Positions 24,148 through 31,611 of a stretch of DNA of 32,390 nt are shown here, piece after piece. Each line of letters opens with the position of its first letter. Position 1 is the first letter of the stretch. The translations under genes and the position numbers were made by a program. This DNA comes from Alphaproteobacteria bacterium. GTDB taxonomy: Bacteria; Pseudomonadota; Alphaproteobacteria; Rickettsiales; SXRF01. Location: assembly GCA_025360605.1 (NCBI GenBank), contig JANYBV010000005.1, positions 1 to 32,390 of the forward strand. The letters are read 5' to 3'. The notes beneath the pieces were generated by a model. It did not search any database. It was not told where the DNA came from and was given only the letters and a program-made list of their open reading frames with translations.

Positions 24148-24402
24148 TATAAATAAGGCGGTCACACTCTCGGTAGCCTTAGAAATCCCCTGCTCCAGCA
24201 GTAAAGCATGAATTTCACCCGCGCCGAGTTTTGTTTCAAGGCTGTTTTCAATAATAATCACCAGTTCTTCAAGTAAAAGTTCACCATCTGCCAGTTTTTT
24301 AGCCAGTGTGAGTACACTGGTTTCAAGCATTTTTTCAATGCGGATGATTCCATCAATGTTAGGATTAAGGGCTGTAAAGTTCGCGTGCATATCGTATCTC
24401 AT
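24127..24402 (-). CDS. Tail assembly chaperone, GTA gp10 type
   Basis: The 91-residue helical protein has the GTA gp10/DUF3356-like pattern: GIIRIEKMLETSVLTLAKKLADGE, then LVIIIENSL and the C-terminal FIRLLKGG. In RcGTA the gene follows the major tail protein and its product helps tube assembly. Its ATG overlaps the stop of the major tail protein (ATGA, 24399-24402). No programmed-frameshift site or second chaperone frame is seen. After it the expected tape measure is not found; plus-strand genes begin instead. Confidence 0.8.
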   Translation of the reverse strand: MRYDMHANFTALNPNIDGIIRIEKMLETSVLTLAKKLADGELLLEELVIIIENSLETKLGAGEIHALLLEQGISKATESVTALFIRLLKGG

Positions 24403-24812
24403 AGGCTGCTATACGCAATGTTTCCGCTGCTTTCCATGGAAACCGAGTAGTGTTCTTCCCCGTCATGGCTGCCTGATCGGTGATACATGGTAATCATGAA
24501 CGCTCCGGTAATATTGCTGCCGTTGGCAAAGATAAATTTGTAGTTATTCGTACTGCCCGATAACGCATACCCCCGAAGGGTGTCTTCGGATGCCGCGTTA
24601 GTGAACAGGCCGCCGCCGCTAATCTGCATCGACATGATGCCCGCATTATCCAGCAATTTTTGCCACGCTCCGCTTTCAATATTGGAGGTATCCATGATAT
24701 GGCGGTTGATGGACATCTCGGATGTGCGCAATCCCCCGATGATTGAAAACACTTCGGGAGTTGCGCCGTTGCCTGCTTTAATAAGCACCAAGGCTCCGCT
24801 TTGTGCAGTCAT
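24399..24812 (-). CDS. Major tail protein, TP901-1 type (RcGTA gp9)
   Basis: The 137-residue protein, with AGGAG upstream of its ATG, matches the phage major tail tube family: AQSGALVLIKAGNGATPEVFSIIGGLRTSEMSINRHIMDTSN, then ISGGGLFTN and FANGSNITGAFMI. It polymerises into the tail tube. It lies 19 bases after the DUF3168 gene and overlaps the chaperone start. Length is typical. Confidence 0.92.
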   Translation of the reverse strand: MTAQSGALVLIKAGNGATPEVFSIIGGLRTSEMSINRHIMDTSNIESGAWQKLLDNAGIMSMQISGGGLFTNAASEDTLRGYALSGSTNNYKFIFANGSNITGAFMITMYHRSGSHDGEEHYSVSMESSGNIAYSSL

Positions 24813-24831
24813 AATGATCTCCTGATTGCCG

Positions 24832-25239
24832 TTATGATGAAGCTTCTAATAATGCCCTGAAACGCATCATGCCCTGATAGGTGCAGCCATCGTCACTTAA
24901 ACGTATTTCACTGGAAAAAAAGCGTATCTGGACCAGTGTCTGGCCTGTGACGGAAAGACTGGCCTGATGCAGCAAGGCATAGACCCGCTCCATAATGGTG
25001 GCGCATTCTTTTCTGCCGCCGTTACGGCTCCATATATGTAAGGAGAGGATTTGTTCGGTTCCTGTGGTTGTTTTGGTTGACCAGTCGGTGATGGCGGCCT
25101 CGCCGATGGTAATATAAGGAAACGCGCTGCCCTGAACGGGGCGGTCATAGACGGCAGCGGCCATGCCCAGTAAAATGCTGTCAGCGTTGAGATACTGATA
25201 TATAGCCTGCTGCAATGTGTAATGGCTAAAATTGCTCAT
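24832..25239 (-). CDS. Tail terminator/completion protein, DUF3168 (RcGTA gp8)
   Basis: The 135-residue protein has the DUF3168 pattern: LQQAIYQYLNADSILLGMAAAVYD, then FPYITIGEAAITDWSTKTTTG, HIWSRNGGRKEC and MMRFRALLE. It caps the tail tube and joins it to the head. Its ATG overlaps the stop of the head-closure gene (ATGA, 25236-25239). Confidence 0.92.
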   Translation of the reverse strand: MSNFSHYTLQQAIYQYLNADSILLGMAAAVYDRPVQGSAFPYITIGEAAITDWSTKTTTGTEQILSLHIWSRNGGRKECATIMERVYALLHQASLSVTGQTLVQIRFFSSEIRLSDDGCTYQGMMRFRALLEASS

Positions 25240-25607
25240 GTGGCCACGCCCTCCTGCACCAGCAATTCCAAGGTGTTGCGCCTTTCTCCGCTGTTGGCCA
25301 CATAGCGGATATTGAACACTCTGCTTTCGTACAGCAGGCGCATGGCGGGGGTAATGCCGTCCTGATAGCGTAGCAGAATTTTGTGGCTGATTTCCGACTG
25401 CACCTGCCCTGCCATCAGGATTTCCTTGCCGGAACTGCGACTATTTCCTGCGCCGGATGTGGTGATGGGTATAATTTCCGCCCATAAATCCATAAGAGTA
25501 CTCCATGATTTCTGGTAGCCGCCCGCACCGTCAGGTGTGTGTGATTCCTGTTGCAGGCTGAGTTTGTGCCGCAAGCGCGAGCTGGTAGTTTTATTGGAAA
25601 CTGTCAT
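25236..25607 (-). CDS. Head-tail adaptor / head closure protein (RcGTA gp7)
   Basis: The 123-residue protein follows the phage head-closure family pattern (SPP1 gp16-like): RLRHKLSLQQESHTPDGAGGYQKSW, then LWAEIIPI, and HKILLRYQDGITPAMRLLY. It joins connector and tail. Its start overlaps the connector gene's stop (25604-25607), and a four-base overlap follows into DUF3168, so translation is coupled. Confidence 0.88.
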   Translation of the reverse strand: MTVSNKTTSSRLRHKLSLQQESHTPDGAGGYQKSWSTLMDLWAEIIPITTSGAGNSRSSGKEILMAGQVQSEISHKILLRYQDGITPAMRLLYESRVFNIRYVANSGERRNTLELLVQEGVAT

Positions 25608-26212
25608 AGCACCACCTCGCGGTACGGTGCATATAGCGCCGCCACCTGCTCCGGTATCCGGCTATCACCATCATTCCCGCGCGAGTCATACATGGCAGCG
25701 ATATGCCCCAGTATTCCTTGTTTGATAGGTTTAGGAACCGCCTCCGCTACGCCGTAACCTGCGTTATAGGACATCTCGATCCTGAAACCCGTCAGCGTGC
25801 TATTTAAAACCAGAGCATTTTGCGCGGCATTCAGCCAGTATTGCGAGGGGTCGACCGTGGTGGTGGAGCCATCCTGATTCACTATAATAACACTAATGAC
25901 GGAATTCACCGGCCCCATCGGAAGATACACAGAACTTGCAACCGCATTATCGAATGCCAGTTTCCAGCTCTGGGTGATGAGCGAGCGCTTCAACCAGTTT
26001 TCGGCGACCATACGTGCCGCCGTAATCAGGTCGGTAATCAGCGTGTCCTCATTCGTATTGTCCACACGCAGATACAGCTTCGCTTCCGCAAGGGTGACAG
26101 GCTCGGTAGATGGTGCAGTAATGCGGCTCAGCAACCGGTTGCGTGTGATGCGTAGCGGGTCTCTGGATAGTAACGAATCAAAGGCGAAATAGGGATTGAA
26201 CGGAACATTCAT
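25604..26212 (-). CDS. Phage head-tail connector (phiE125 gp8 / RcGTA gp6 type)
   Basis: The 202-residue protein has the connector signature: EPVTLAEAKLYLRVDNTNEDTLITDLITAARMVAENWL in the N-terminal half, then SLITQSWKLAF and IEMSYNAGYG. It forms the ring below the portal. The ATG at 26212 lies 36 bases past the small conserved gene. Length fits the family. Confidence 0.92.
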   Translation of the reverse strand: MNVPFNPYFAFDSLLSRDPLRITRNRLLSRITAPSTEPVTLAEAKLYLRVDNTNEDTLITDLITAARMVAENWLKRSLITQSWKLAFDNAVASSVYLPMGPVNSVISVIIVNQDGSTTTVDPSQYWLNAAQNALVLNSTLTGFRIEMSYNAGYGVAEAVPKPIKQGILGHIAAMYDSRGNDGDSRIPEQVAALYAPYREVVL

Positions 26213-26248
26213 AGAGTGATTCCTTCCTATAAAATTAGGGTATAAGAG

Positions 26249-26416
26249 TTAGCTTGTCAGAGAAGCTGGTTCAGATGACGGTTCGGTAGCCCAGCGTTTC
26301 TGAATAAAATATCGGGCGAGTGAGTCCGCTATGTCGTAGTGACGGCCCGCTTCAAAATAGCGCACAATAAACCCGTCCTCGCTTCCGCGACGGGTTTCAA
26401 GCATGAGAATAATCAT
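26249..26416 (-). CDS. Small conserved phage protein upstream of connector
   Basis: A 55-residue frame starts MIILMLETRRGSEDGFIV and continues RYFEAGRHYDIADSLARYF, ending at TAA 26249. It resembles short proteins that lie between capsid and connector genes of alphaproteobacterial prophages (pattern: TTRRGSEDGF, then YD-ADSLA-F and a Trp). The ribosome site is weak and an internal ATG at residue 5 is possible. Spacing to the connector is 32 bases, in the same direction. Function unknown. Confidence 0.7.
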   Translation of the reverse strand: MIILMLETRRGSEDGFIVRYFEAGRHYDIADSLARYFIQKRWATEPSSEPASLTS

Positions 26417-26450
26417 GGTGGTAGTACAAATGTAGAGGATTAAATCGGGT

Positions 26451-27317
26451 TTATGCGCCCATCGAAAGGTGGGGATTGGCCGCTTCTTTTAATGCCAGCT
26501 TTTCAACGTGACTTAAGGATTCGGAAGGTATTTTATTCGCCAGAAATTTACCCACCCCCCCTTTGGTCGCCCAGCCGCCCAGGTGGTTACCTGCAATCAC
26601 CGTCATCGCTGCCGCCGCACCAAGCCCATTGGATGCTTCCCATATCCACGCCATGCTGGCTATTTCATGCGCCTTCGGCTCGCTCGCACCGGTCGTTTTC
26701 TGAATGACTTTGCTGGTGCGCTGGATCATGTCGTCGGTAAACGGAGCAAGCTGGTTATTCAGCACATACAGCGCACCCAGATGCACGCCCTCATCCGCGA
26801 TAAAAATGAGCTTTTCCTGCGGGGCCATGAACTGGAATTTGCCATAATATTTCAGTTTATCCCACATGGTCGCACCAGCAGGCAACGCCGCCGGAGCATG
26901 TTCGATAATGCCGGTTATTTCGTTCATTTTACGGCGGGCAAATAGCTTAACGCCCATGGACGCCACATAGGCAGCACCAAAGACGATCATGGTTTTGGCT
27001 ATTCTTTCTGCGCGCTCTTCACGCGGAGTATTGGGATCAACCTTACATTCGTCCAGTTTACAAAACTTGGAAACCGTCGATTCAATCGTATCGAGGTAAG
27101 GCTCCACTACGATTTTGGAAATCGTTTTGGAGGCAAATTTCATTACAGGTTTAGGAATCAGCCAGTCGGCAACGGCAACAACACCCAATCCTGTAGCCGC
27201 AGAGGCAACCTCGGCCACCAGAAAGCCACCGGATTCCTTAACGATCTTCCCGCCGACCGACTCAACCCCGTTGCGTCGGTTAAGAGAATTTATGGTGTTA
27301 TATCCAGATGTTGTCAC
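26451..27317 (-). CDS. Unknown accessory protein with several hydrophobic segments
   Basis: The protein is 288 residues from a GTG at 27317 with GGGAT upstream. No family is recognised. Hydrophobic stretches occur at about 31-53 (GFLVAEVASAATGLGVVAVADWLI), 110-124 (TMIVFGAAYVASMGV) and 235-250 (LGAAAAMTVIAGNHLGG), broken by Gly. It has two close Cys (FCKLDEC). It has no signal peptide. It sits between the capsid and connector modules together with the 27428 gene, a site where RcGTA has no large gene. A CCGTCACA element upstream is shared with the 4657 promoter. Confidence 0.75.
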   Translation of the reverse strand: MTTSGYNTINSLNRRNGVESVGGKIVKESGGFLVAEVASAATGLGVVAVADWLIPKPVMKFASKTISKIVVEPYLDTIESTVSKFCKLDECKVDPNTPREERAERIAKTMIVFGAAYVASMGVKLFARRKMNEITGIIEHAPAALPAGATMWDKLKYYGKFQFMAPQEKLIFIADEGVHLGALYVLNNQLAPFTDDMIQRTSKVIQKTTGASEPKAHEIASMAWIWEASNGLGAAAAMTVIAGNHLGGWATKGGVGKFLANKIPSESLSHVEKLALKEAANPHLSMGA

Positions 27318-27332
27318 AAAGCTATCCCGTTT

Positions 27333-27387
27333 AGGATACGATTACCCAATTATCAGGATAGCATAAAATAGGGTTAATAGTGTGACG
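27333..27387 (-). promoter_or_regulatory. Candidate regulatory region of the 26451-27317 gene with CGTCAC
   Basis: On the minus strand CGTCAC begins at 27387. TATCCT occurs twice (27360-27355 and 27338-27333); the nearer one is 49 bases from CGTCAC but would leave a very short leader. The octamer CCGTCACA also occurs at 4759-4752. The -10 choice is uncertain. Confidence 0.3.
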
Positions 27388-27427
27388 GTTTTATGAAGTT
27401 TGACTGGCTAAACCTAGGAATAAAGGC

Positions 27428-27790
27428 TTATTTATCGTCTTTATTATCCTGCGCGGCATTAACGGCCATCGTAGCAAGGCTGGTCGTCAGGTCATGTGCC
27501 TTCTCGGTGGTGCCGAGATCAAGCATAGCCTCGTGGTTGAAGCCATATTCGGTGGTCATCTTTAATTTAACGTCGTCAGCGGGTTCACCTTCACCCGATT
27601 CCAGAACGATACCGTAATCCTCGGGATAGAAAGTGCCCTGTTTCTGCGCTTCCATGAAGGTTTCGAGCTTGTCGGCGCGTATCGCAATATACGCGTAGAT
27701 TTTTTTGCCATCGGGGCTTTCACCACGCACCAATAAAACACAAACGGTCTTCTCTGCTATAATCTGCTCAGTGCGAGTTAATTTAGACAC
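27428..27790 (-). CDS. Unknown small accessory protein
   Basis: The GTG at 27790 has GGGGA seven bases upstream and gives 120 residues; a TTG at 27817 would add nine. The middle is mixed alpha/beta (CVLLVRGESPDGKKIYAYIA, then RADKLETFMEAQKQGTFYPEDY, then LESGEGEPADDV and MTTEYGFNHEAML). The C-terminus is helical and polar. No TM or signal is present. I do not recognise a family, though the even composition suggests a folded cytosolic protein. It is first in the accessory pair between capsid and connector modules, 61 bases before the start of the coding region that ends at 26451. Confidence 0.7.
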   Translation of the reverse strand: MSKLTRTEQIIAEKTVCVLLVRGESPDGKKIYAYIAIRADKLETFMEAQKQGTFYPEDYGIVLESGEGEPADDVKLKMTTEYGFNHEAMLDLGTTEKAHDLTTSLATMAVNAAQDNKDDK

Positions 27791-27866
27791 ACTACATTCC
27801 CCTGCATGACAATTCAAAATCAGCTTTTTAGAAGCATTAATATCTCAAAAGCTTAGCCTAAGTACT

Positions 27867-27952
27867 CTTTATAGGTCAAGTGACTTAAAAAAACATTAAA
27901 TTGTGGGGGCATAAGCTCAAAAAAACCATAAATTTCATGATATATGTGACTT
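27867..27952 (-). promoter_or_regulatory. Candidate promoter of the 27428-27790 gene with AAGTCAC copies
   Basis: On the minus strand TATAAA (27872-27867) is preceded by AAGTCACT starting at 27885, 13 bases upstream, the same spacing as in the 18704 promoter. A second AAGTCAC starts at 27952, about 80 bases upstream of the -10. An alternative -35/-10 reading is TTGACC then TAAGCT. Confidence 0.35.
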
Positions 27953-27975
27953 TTTAGCACCTAAAACCCCATAGC

Positions 27976-28006
27976 TGCCAGCCGAAATACGATATTCCGG
28001 CTGGCA
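27976..28006 (-). terminator. Hairpin after the capsid genes, probable terminator
   Basis: TGCCAGCCG (27976-27984) pairs with CGGCTGGCA (27998-28006), 9 bp with a 13-base loop. It begins 13 bases past the stop of the 28019 gene. The minus-strand T run (GGGGTTTT) starts a few bases later, so termination may be partial. It separates the head operon from the accessory genes. Confidence 0.6.
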
Positions 28007-28018
28007 ACCAATTGTTTT

Positions 28019-28438
28019 TTATGGGGTAACGACAGGTCTATAGGATGGAGCACCCCGTAAGGCCAGCATTCCGACCGGCATACCGGTAGTTACGCTGCCT
28101 GTGGGGGTTGCCAACGCCTGCAGATAGCGTTTATTACCAATGTAACCAATGGAATAGACGGTGCGGTCAAGCGACGGGGCATTCACGGTGATACTGGTGA
28201 CGCCCGCATTACAATCTGTCGATGCCACGGCAGAAAAGCTTACGCCGTCATCACTGTGCTGTAGTGACAATGTCCAATACAGCGACACCGACAGCGTATC
28301 CGCCGAAAGGCCGAGTGCATACAGTATATTGAGGCTGTTGAAACCTTGTAAATCAATCGTAGATGATGTTTTGGCGGTGGTACTCACGACAGGATTAAGC
28401 ACCTGTGTGGGCAATACATTATGGTAAAGATCTCTCAT
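28019..28438 (-). CDS. Probable phage virion protein downstream of capsid
   Basis: The 139-residue protein (ATG with GAGGAT upstream) starts MRDLYHNVLPTQVLNPVV, continues TIDLQGFNSLNILYALG, and has a beta-rich WTLSLQHSDDGVSF segment. This matches small proteins often encoded just after major capsid genes in alphaproteobacterial prophages, possibly decoration or head-completion proteins. It sits 36 bases after the capsid gene and is followed by a hairpin. Family assignment is by pattern and position. Confidence 0.7.
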   Translation of the reverse strand: MRDLYHNVLPTQVLNPVVSTTAKTSSTIDLQGFNSLNILYALGLSADTLSVSLYWTLSLQHSDDGVSFSAVASTDCNAGVTSITVNAPSLDRTVYSIGYIGNKRYLQALATPTGSVTTGMPVGMLALRGAPSYRPVVTP

Positions 28439-28474
28439 TGTACTATCCTCATGAATAAGTGGTTATCAACAAAA

Positions 28475-29671
28475 TTACGACAGCTTCATAAGCTTGAGTG
28501 CGTCGTAGTTCACGACGTCGCCGCCCACGCGCGCGGTGGCATAGAATTTGATGAATGGCTTTTCCGTAAACGGATCGCGCAGGATGCTAATGCCCTGACG
28601 ATCGACAATCTGGTACGCCGACTGGAAATCGCCCACAGCCACAGAAAGTGATCCGGCAGCCGCAACAGGCATATCTGCCGCCATATAGACAGGAGCCCCC
28701 AGCAACGTATCAGGAGAACCAGCAACGAGGCTTGGCTGCCAGATATACTGGTTGGTCGTTGCCTTCAGCAACCGCACCTGCTGGATGGTGCTGCGGTTCA
28801 TCAGGAAATTGGCGCGGCGCATGTAGGCATCTTTCAGGCTGTAGAACAGCGTGATCAGTGAATCGGCGGTCACCTGACCGCTGGTTCCGCTGTTCACCTG
28901 CTGGATTTGTCCCCAACTGGTGCCGGATGCATAGGTCAGAATACCGCGTGGCTGGCCAACGCCGTTACCCGATACGAACGCGCTGTTCTGAGTGCGGCCA
29001 AAAATATCGGCAATTTTACCCGCCAGCCAGCCTTCCACGTCAATCGCAGCATCATCCACCAGCTTCTGCGTGGCTTTAGGCTGTGCATACAGCTCATGGG
29101 TGGGAATGTTGCGCTTGGCAATGGTTGGCGTTGCGGTATCAGTGGAGATGACCGTGGTTTCCGCCGTCCAGCCAGCCGTGAGGGAGGTGTGGTCGTCAAT
29201 GAGATCCAGCGCATCGGTTGAAATGGTTTCGATAGCGCAAATCTGTCGCATCGGCGAGGTTTCAAAAATCGCCTGCACAATGCGCGACGACATGGTCGGG
29301 GTAACCAGATAGCCACCATCCGGATCCGAGCCCACCGAAAGTGATTTGGTTTGCAGCGCTTCCAGACCTGCATCCATCCCCTTACGCAGGTAGTTACGGA
29401 ACGCTTTGCTGTATTCGCTGTATTTTTCGTGTGACTTATATTCTTCCGCTTCCTCACCCAATGTCGGGCGGCTGTAAGCAGTTTCGATCTGGTCGAGGCG
29501 TTGTTTGTAATTATCCATCGCCAGACTGATATTGTTCAGATGTTCTTCGTACAGCGGGTCGGAATGGCCTTTGCGTTCAATATCACGCAGGCGGTTATCG
29601 TTGACCTGCTTAAACTGTTCCCATGCGTGGCCAAGCGCAGAAACACGATCCGTGATTTCACTGATTGTCAT
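28475..29671 (-). CDS. Major capsid protein, HK97 fold (RcGTA gp5)
   Basis: The 398-residue protein starts at an ATG with GAGG upstream. Residues 1-100 are a coiled-coil delta domain that is usually cleaved off. The mature part probably begins near LQTKSLSVGSDPDGGYLVTP (about 106-125). HK97 features follow: FETSPMRQICAIETIS, WTAETTVISTD, ELYAQPKATQKLVDDAAID, FVSGNGVGQPRGILTY and LLGAPVYMAADMP. It follows the protease by 42 bases. Length is normal. Confidence 0.95.
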   Translation of the reverse strand: MTISEITDRVSALGHAWEQFKQVNDNRLRDIERKGHSDPLYEEHLNNISLAMDNYKQRLDQIETAYSRPTLGEEAEEYKSHEKYSEYSKAFRNYLRKGMDAGLEALQTKSLSVGSDPDGGYLVTPTMSSRIVQAIFETSPMRQICAIETISTDALDLIDDHTSLTAGWTAETTVISTDTATPTIAKRNIPTHELYAQPKATQKLVDDAAIDVEGWLAGKIADIFGRTQNSAFVSGNGVGQPRGILTYASGTSWGQIQQVNSGTSGQVTADSLITLFYSLKDAYMRRANFLMNRSTIQQVRLLKATTNQYIWQPSLVAGSPDTLLGAPVYMAADMPVAAAGSLSVAVGDFQSAYQIVDRQGISILRDPFTEKPFIKFYATARVGGDVVNYDALKLMKLS

Positions 29672-29713
29672 AAGTATCCTCTATTATTTTAGGTGGTTAA
29701 ATGGTGGGCACTA

Positions 29714-30334
29714 TTATGCCTTCGGGCCGTTGTTGAGTGAGTGTATGGCCCGATCAAGTGCGTTCGATAATGTAATGAACTGCCCTGAGCGTTGTGCCTG
29801 TTGCCACGATTCCGTTTCCGGATACGAGGTATCGGCTTTGGTTTGTTTGACTACCGTTACGGTGGCGGCAGCATTGGCGGGAAACGTCACCAGACTGATT
29901 TCCCATAACTCAACTTCGGCAATCGAGCGAATGCCGGATTTGGGGTCAGTTGAGTAGCGCAGAGGCGAATAACCGATAGAAAGCCCGCTCAGCGCCCCTG
30001 CTTTGAGCAAGGCATACGCTTCCTGCGCGCGCTGGACGGTAAGAAGCAGTTTCGCCTCCACGTACAGCCCAAGGGTATCTTCAAATATTCGGGTAAAAAT
30101 ACCGATGGGCTCATCCTGTTGGTGCTGCCAAAGCAGTTTGATATCTCCGACACGCCCTTTCAGCGTTTGGGAAAATGCCCCCCGCATAATAATATCGCGC
30201 TGGTTATCCACCACATTAAATACACTGGCATATCCAGCAAAGGTGCCAGAGCTATCAATGGATTTAAGGGTTAAATTGAAGTCGAGTTTTTTGCGCTGGT
30301 GCATTGATGCACCCACTTTTTTGTCATAATACAT
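29714..30334 (-). CDS. Prohead protease, HK97 type (RcGTA gp4)
   Basis: The 206-residue protein matches the U35 prohead protease family: LTLKSIDSSGTFAGYASVFN, then DIIMRGAF, catalytic His71 in LLWQHQQDEPIG and catalytic Ser116 in GALSGLSIGY. It cleaves the capsid delta domain during maturation. The start at 30334 has AAAGG upstream and comes right after a terminator, so it probably relies on its own promoter. Confidence 0.93.
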   Translation of the reverse strand: MYYDKKVGASMHQRKKLDFNLTLKSIDSSGTFAGYASVFNVVDNQRDIIMRGAFSQTLKGRVGDIKLLWQHQQDEPIGIFTRIFEDTLGLYVEAKLLLTVQRAQEAYALLKAGALSGLSIGYSPLRYSTDPKSGIRSIAEVELWEISLVTFPANAAATVTVVKQTKADTSYPETESWQQAQRSGQFITLSNALDRAIHSLNNGPKA

Positions 30335-30350
30335 GGAAAACCTTTCCCAT

Positions 30351-30375
30351 AAAAAAACCCCGCCGAAGCGGGGTT
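30351..30375 (-). terminator. Rho-independent terminator after the YceI gene
   Basis: On the minus strand AACCCCGC-TTCG-GCGGGGTT is an 8-bp stem with a stable TTCG tetraloop, followed by TTTTT. It lies 29 bases past the YceI stop and would insulate the cytochrome/YceI pair from the protease gene. Confidence 0.9.
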
Positions 30376-30403
30376 TACATGCGTTTTTAGGTGGAATCTT
30401 GAA

Positions 30404-30988
30404 TTATTGTTTTTCGGTAGCTACGCGAAATTCGATACGAACTTCATTTTTAATGACATCGTCGCGCGACCATTCGCCCTGCCCAATATCAAAGTCTTTT
30501 CTCATGATGGAAATATAGCCACTGGCAATGGCATTAGTGGAATCAAAATGCTCCATACGAAAATTTGATGTGGCAGGAATTTTTTTGCCGCGAATAGTCA
30601 GCTCGCCGTCCGTATAATAATTATCGGATGAAGGCATCCGCGTGATTTTTTTACTTACATAAGTTGCTTTGGGAAAAGCCTCCGTAGATAACCAGACCGG
30701 CAGTTTGATATTCGTCAGCACGTCCTGATTTTCAACATGCACACTGCCGGTGTTTACCTCCACCTTGATCGAGCTTTGATCGAGATGATCCGGATCGAAA
30801 TGAATATCCGTGGTAAAATCGTCGAAGCGCCCTTCAACCGGTGCGTTGTTCTGGATAGCAAAAAATTTTAACGAGCTTTTTTCCTTAACGAGCTTATAGA
30901 CCGGAGCATCGGCAAGCGCCTCCAGCGGAATAACAACCGAAAGGATAAAGAGCAATACGGCAACAATGAAGGTAAGGGATTTAGACAT
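30404..30988 (-). CDS. YceI-family periplasmic lipid-binding protein
   Basis: The 194-residue protein has a signal peptide with core at about 5-22 and AxA cleavage after EALA (near residue 26). The mature part follows the YceI lipocalin-like pattern: YKLVKEKSSLKFFAIQNN, then GRFDDFTTDIHFDPDHLDQSSIKVEV, LPVWLSTEAFPKATYVSK, and GELTIRGKKIP. YceI proteins bind isoprenoid chains and often pair with cytochrome b561 genes, as here (six-base gap). An unusual insertion between portal and protease; a terminator follows. Confidence 0.92.
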   Translation of the reverse strand: MSKSLTFIVAVLLFILSVVIPLEALADAPVYKLVKEKSSLKFFAIQNNAPVEGRFDDFTTDIHFDPDHLDQSSIKVEVNTGSVHVENQDVLTNIKLPVWLSTEAFPKATYVSKKITRMPSSDNYYTDGELTIRGKKIPATSNFRMEHFDSTNAIASGYISIMRKDFDIGQGEWSRDDVIKNEVRIEFRVATEKQ

Positions 30989-30994
30989 AATGAC

Positions 30995-31543
30995 CTACTT
31001 AACAAATGGAAGCATGCGTCGCAAAATAGTGTTTTTATGGTAAAAATGATGCATCAGCGCCGCTGCGATATGCAGCACCAACAGACCTATTAAAAGCCAT
31101 GCCATATTTTCGTGTATCTCGATGAACTCCGCTTTGGTTCTTGGGTCTGGGGCAACGAGATTTGGCAGGGTGAACAAACCAAACACCGATACCGGAAACC
31201 CTGCTGCCGATGACATCATCCAACCAGACAGCGGCAACGAAAACATGAGAAAATAAAGCGCACCGTGCCCAAGATGTGCGAGGCATTTTTCAACATTATT
31301 CAGGGAGTCCGGCAGCGTGGGTGCTTTGTTTTTCATCTTCCAGAACAGCCTGAAAAAAGCCAGCATCAGGATGGTAATGCCGAATGACTTGTGCAGGCCA
31401 AAAATTTTAAATTTAAATGGGCCGTTGGGCAGGGCTTCCATGGTCAGTCCGGCAACAATCAACCCGAATATGATAACCGCCATAAACCAATGGAACCATT
31501 TGGCAACGCTGCCGTAGCTATCAGGTGTGTTTTTTCGCGCCAT
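30995..31543 (-). CDS. Cytochrome b561
   Basis: The 182-residue four-TM protein uses the ATG at 31543; a TTG at 31552 is possible but too close to AAGGA. Haem-ligand candidates are H18 (KWFHWF), H51 (GLHKSFG), H144 (EIHENMAW) and H158 (LLVLHIAA). It matches the bacterial CybB family, an inner-membrane di-haem electron-transfer protein that oxidises quinols and is often co-encoded with YceI. It is transcribed after the portal gene; whether it has its own promoter in the 31544-31611 gap is unclear. Confidence 0.93.
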   Translation of the reverse strand: MARKNTPDSYGSVAKWFHWFMAVIIFGLIVAGLTMEALPNGPFKFKIFGLHKSFGITILMLAFFRLFWKMKNKAPTLPDSLNNVEKCLAHLGHGALYFLMFSLPLSGWMMSSAAGFPVSVFGLFTLPNLVAPDPRTKAEFIEIHENMAWLLIGLLVLHIAAALMHHFYHKNTILRRMLPFVK

Positions 31544-31611
31544 AATCCACAAATCCTTGCTAGTAAATTTGTCAAATAATGGCCTTGTTACTCTTTTTTC
31601 GCAATGAATAT

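Noticed and set aside
26369-26397. 9-bp hairpin AAACCCGTC/GACGGGTTT as a terminator for the 26451 gene
   Set aside because: There is no T tract after it on the minus strand and it lies inside the small coding frame 26249-26416, whose residues there look conserved.
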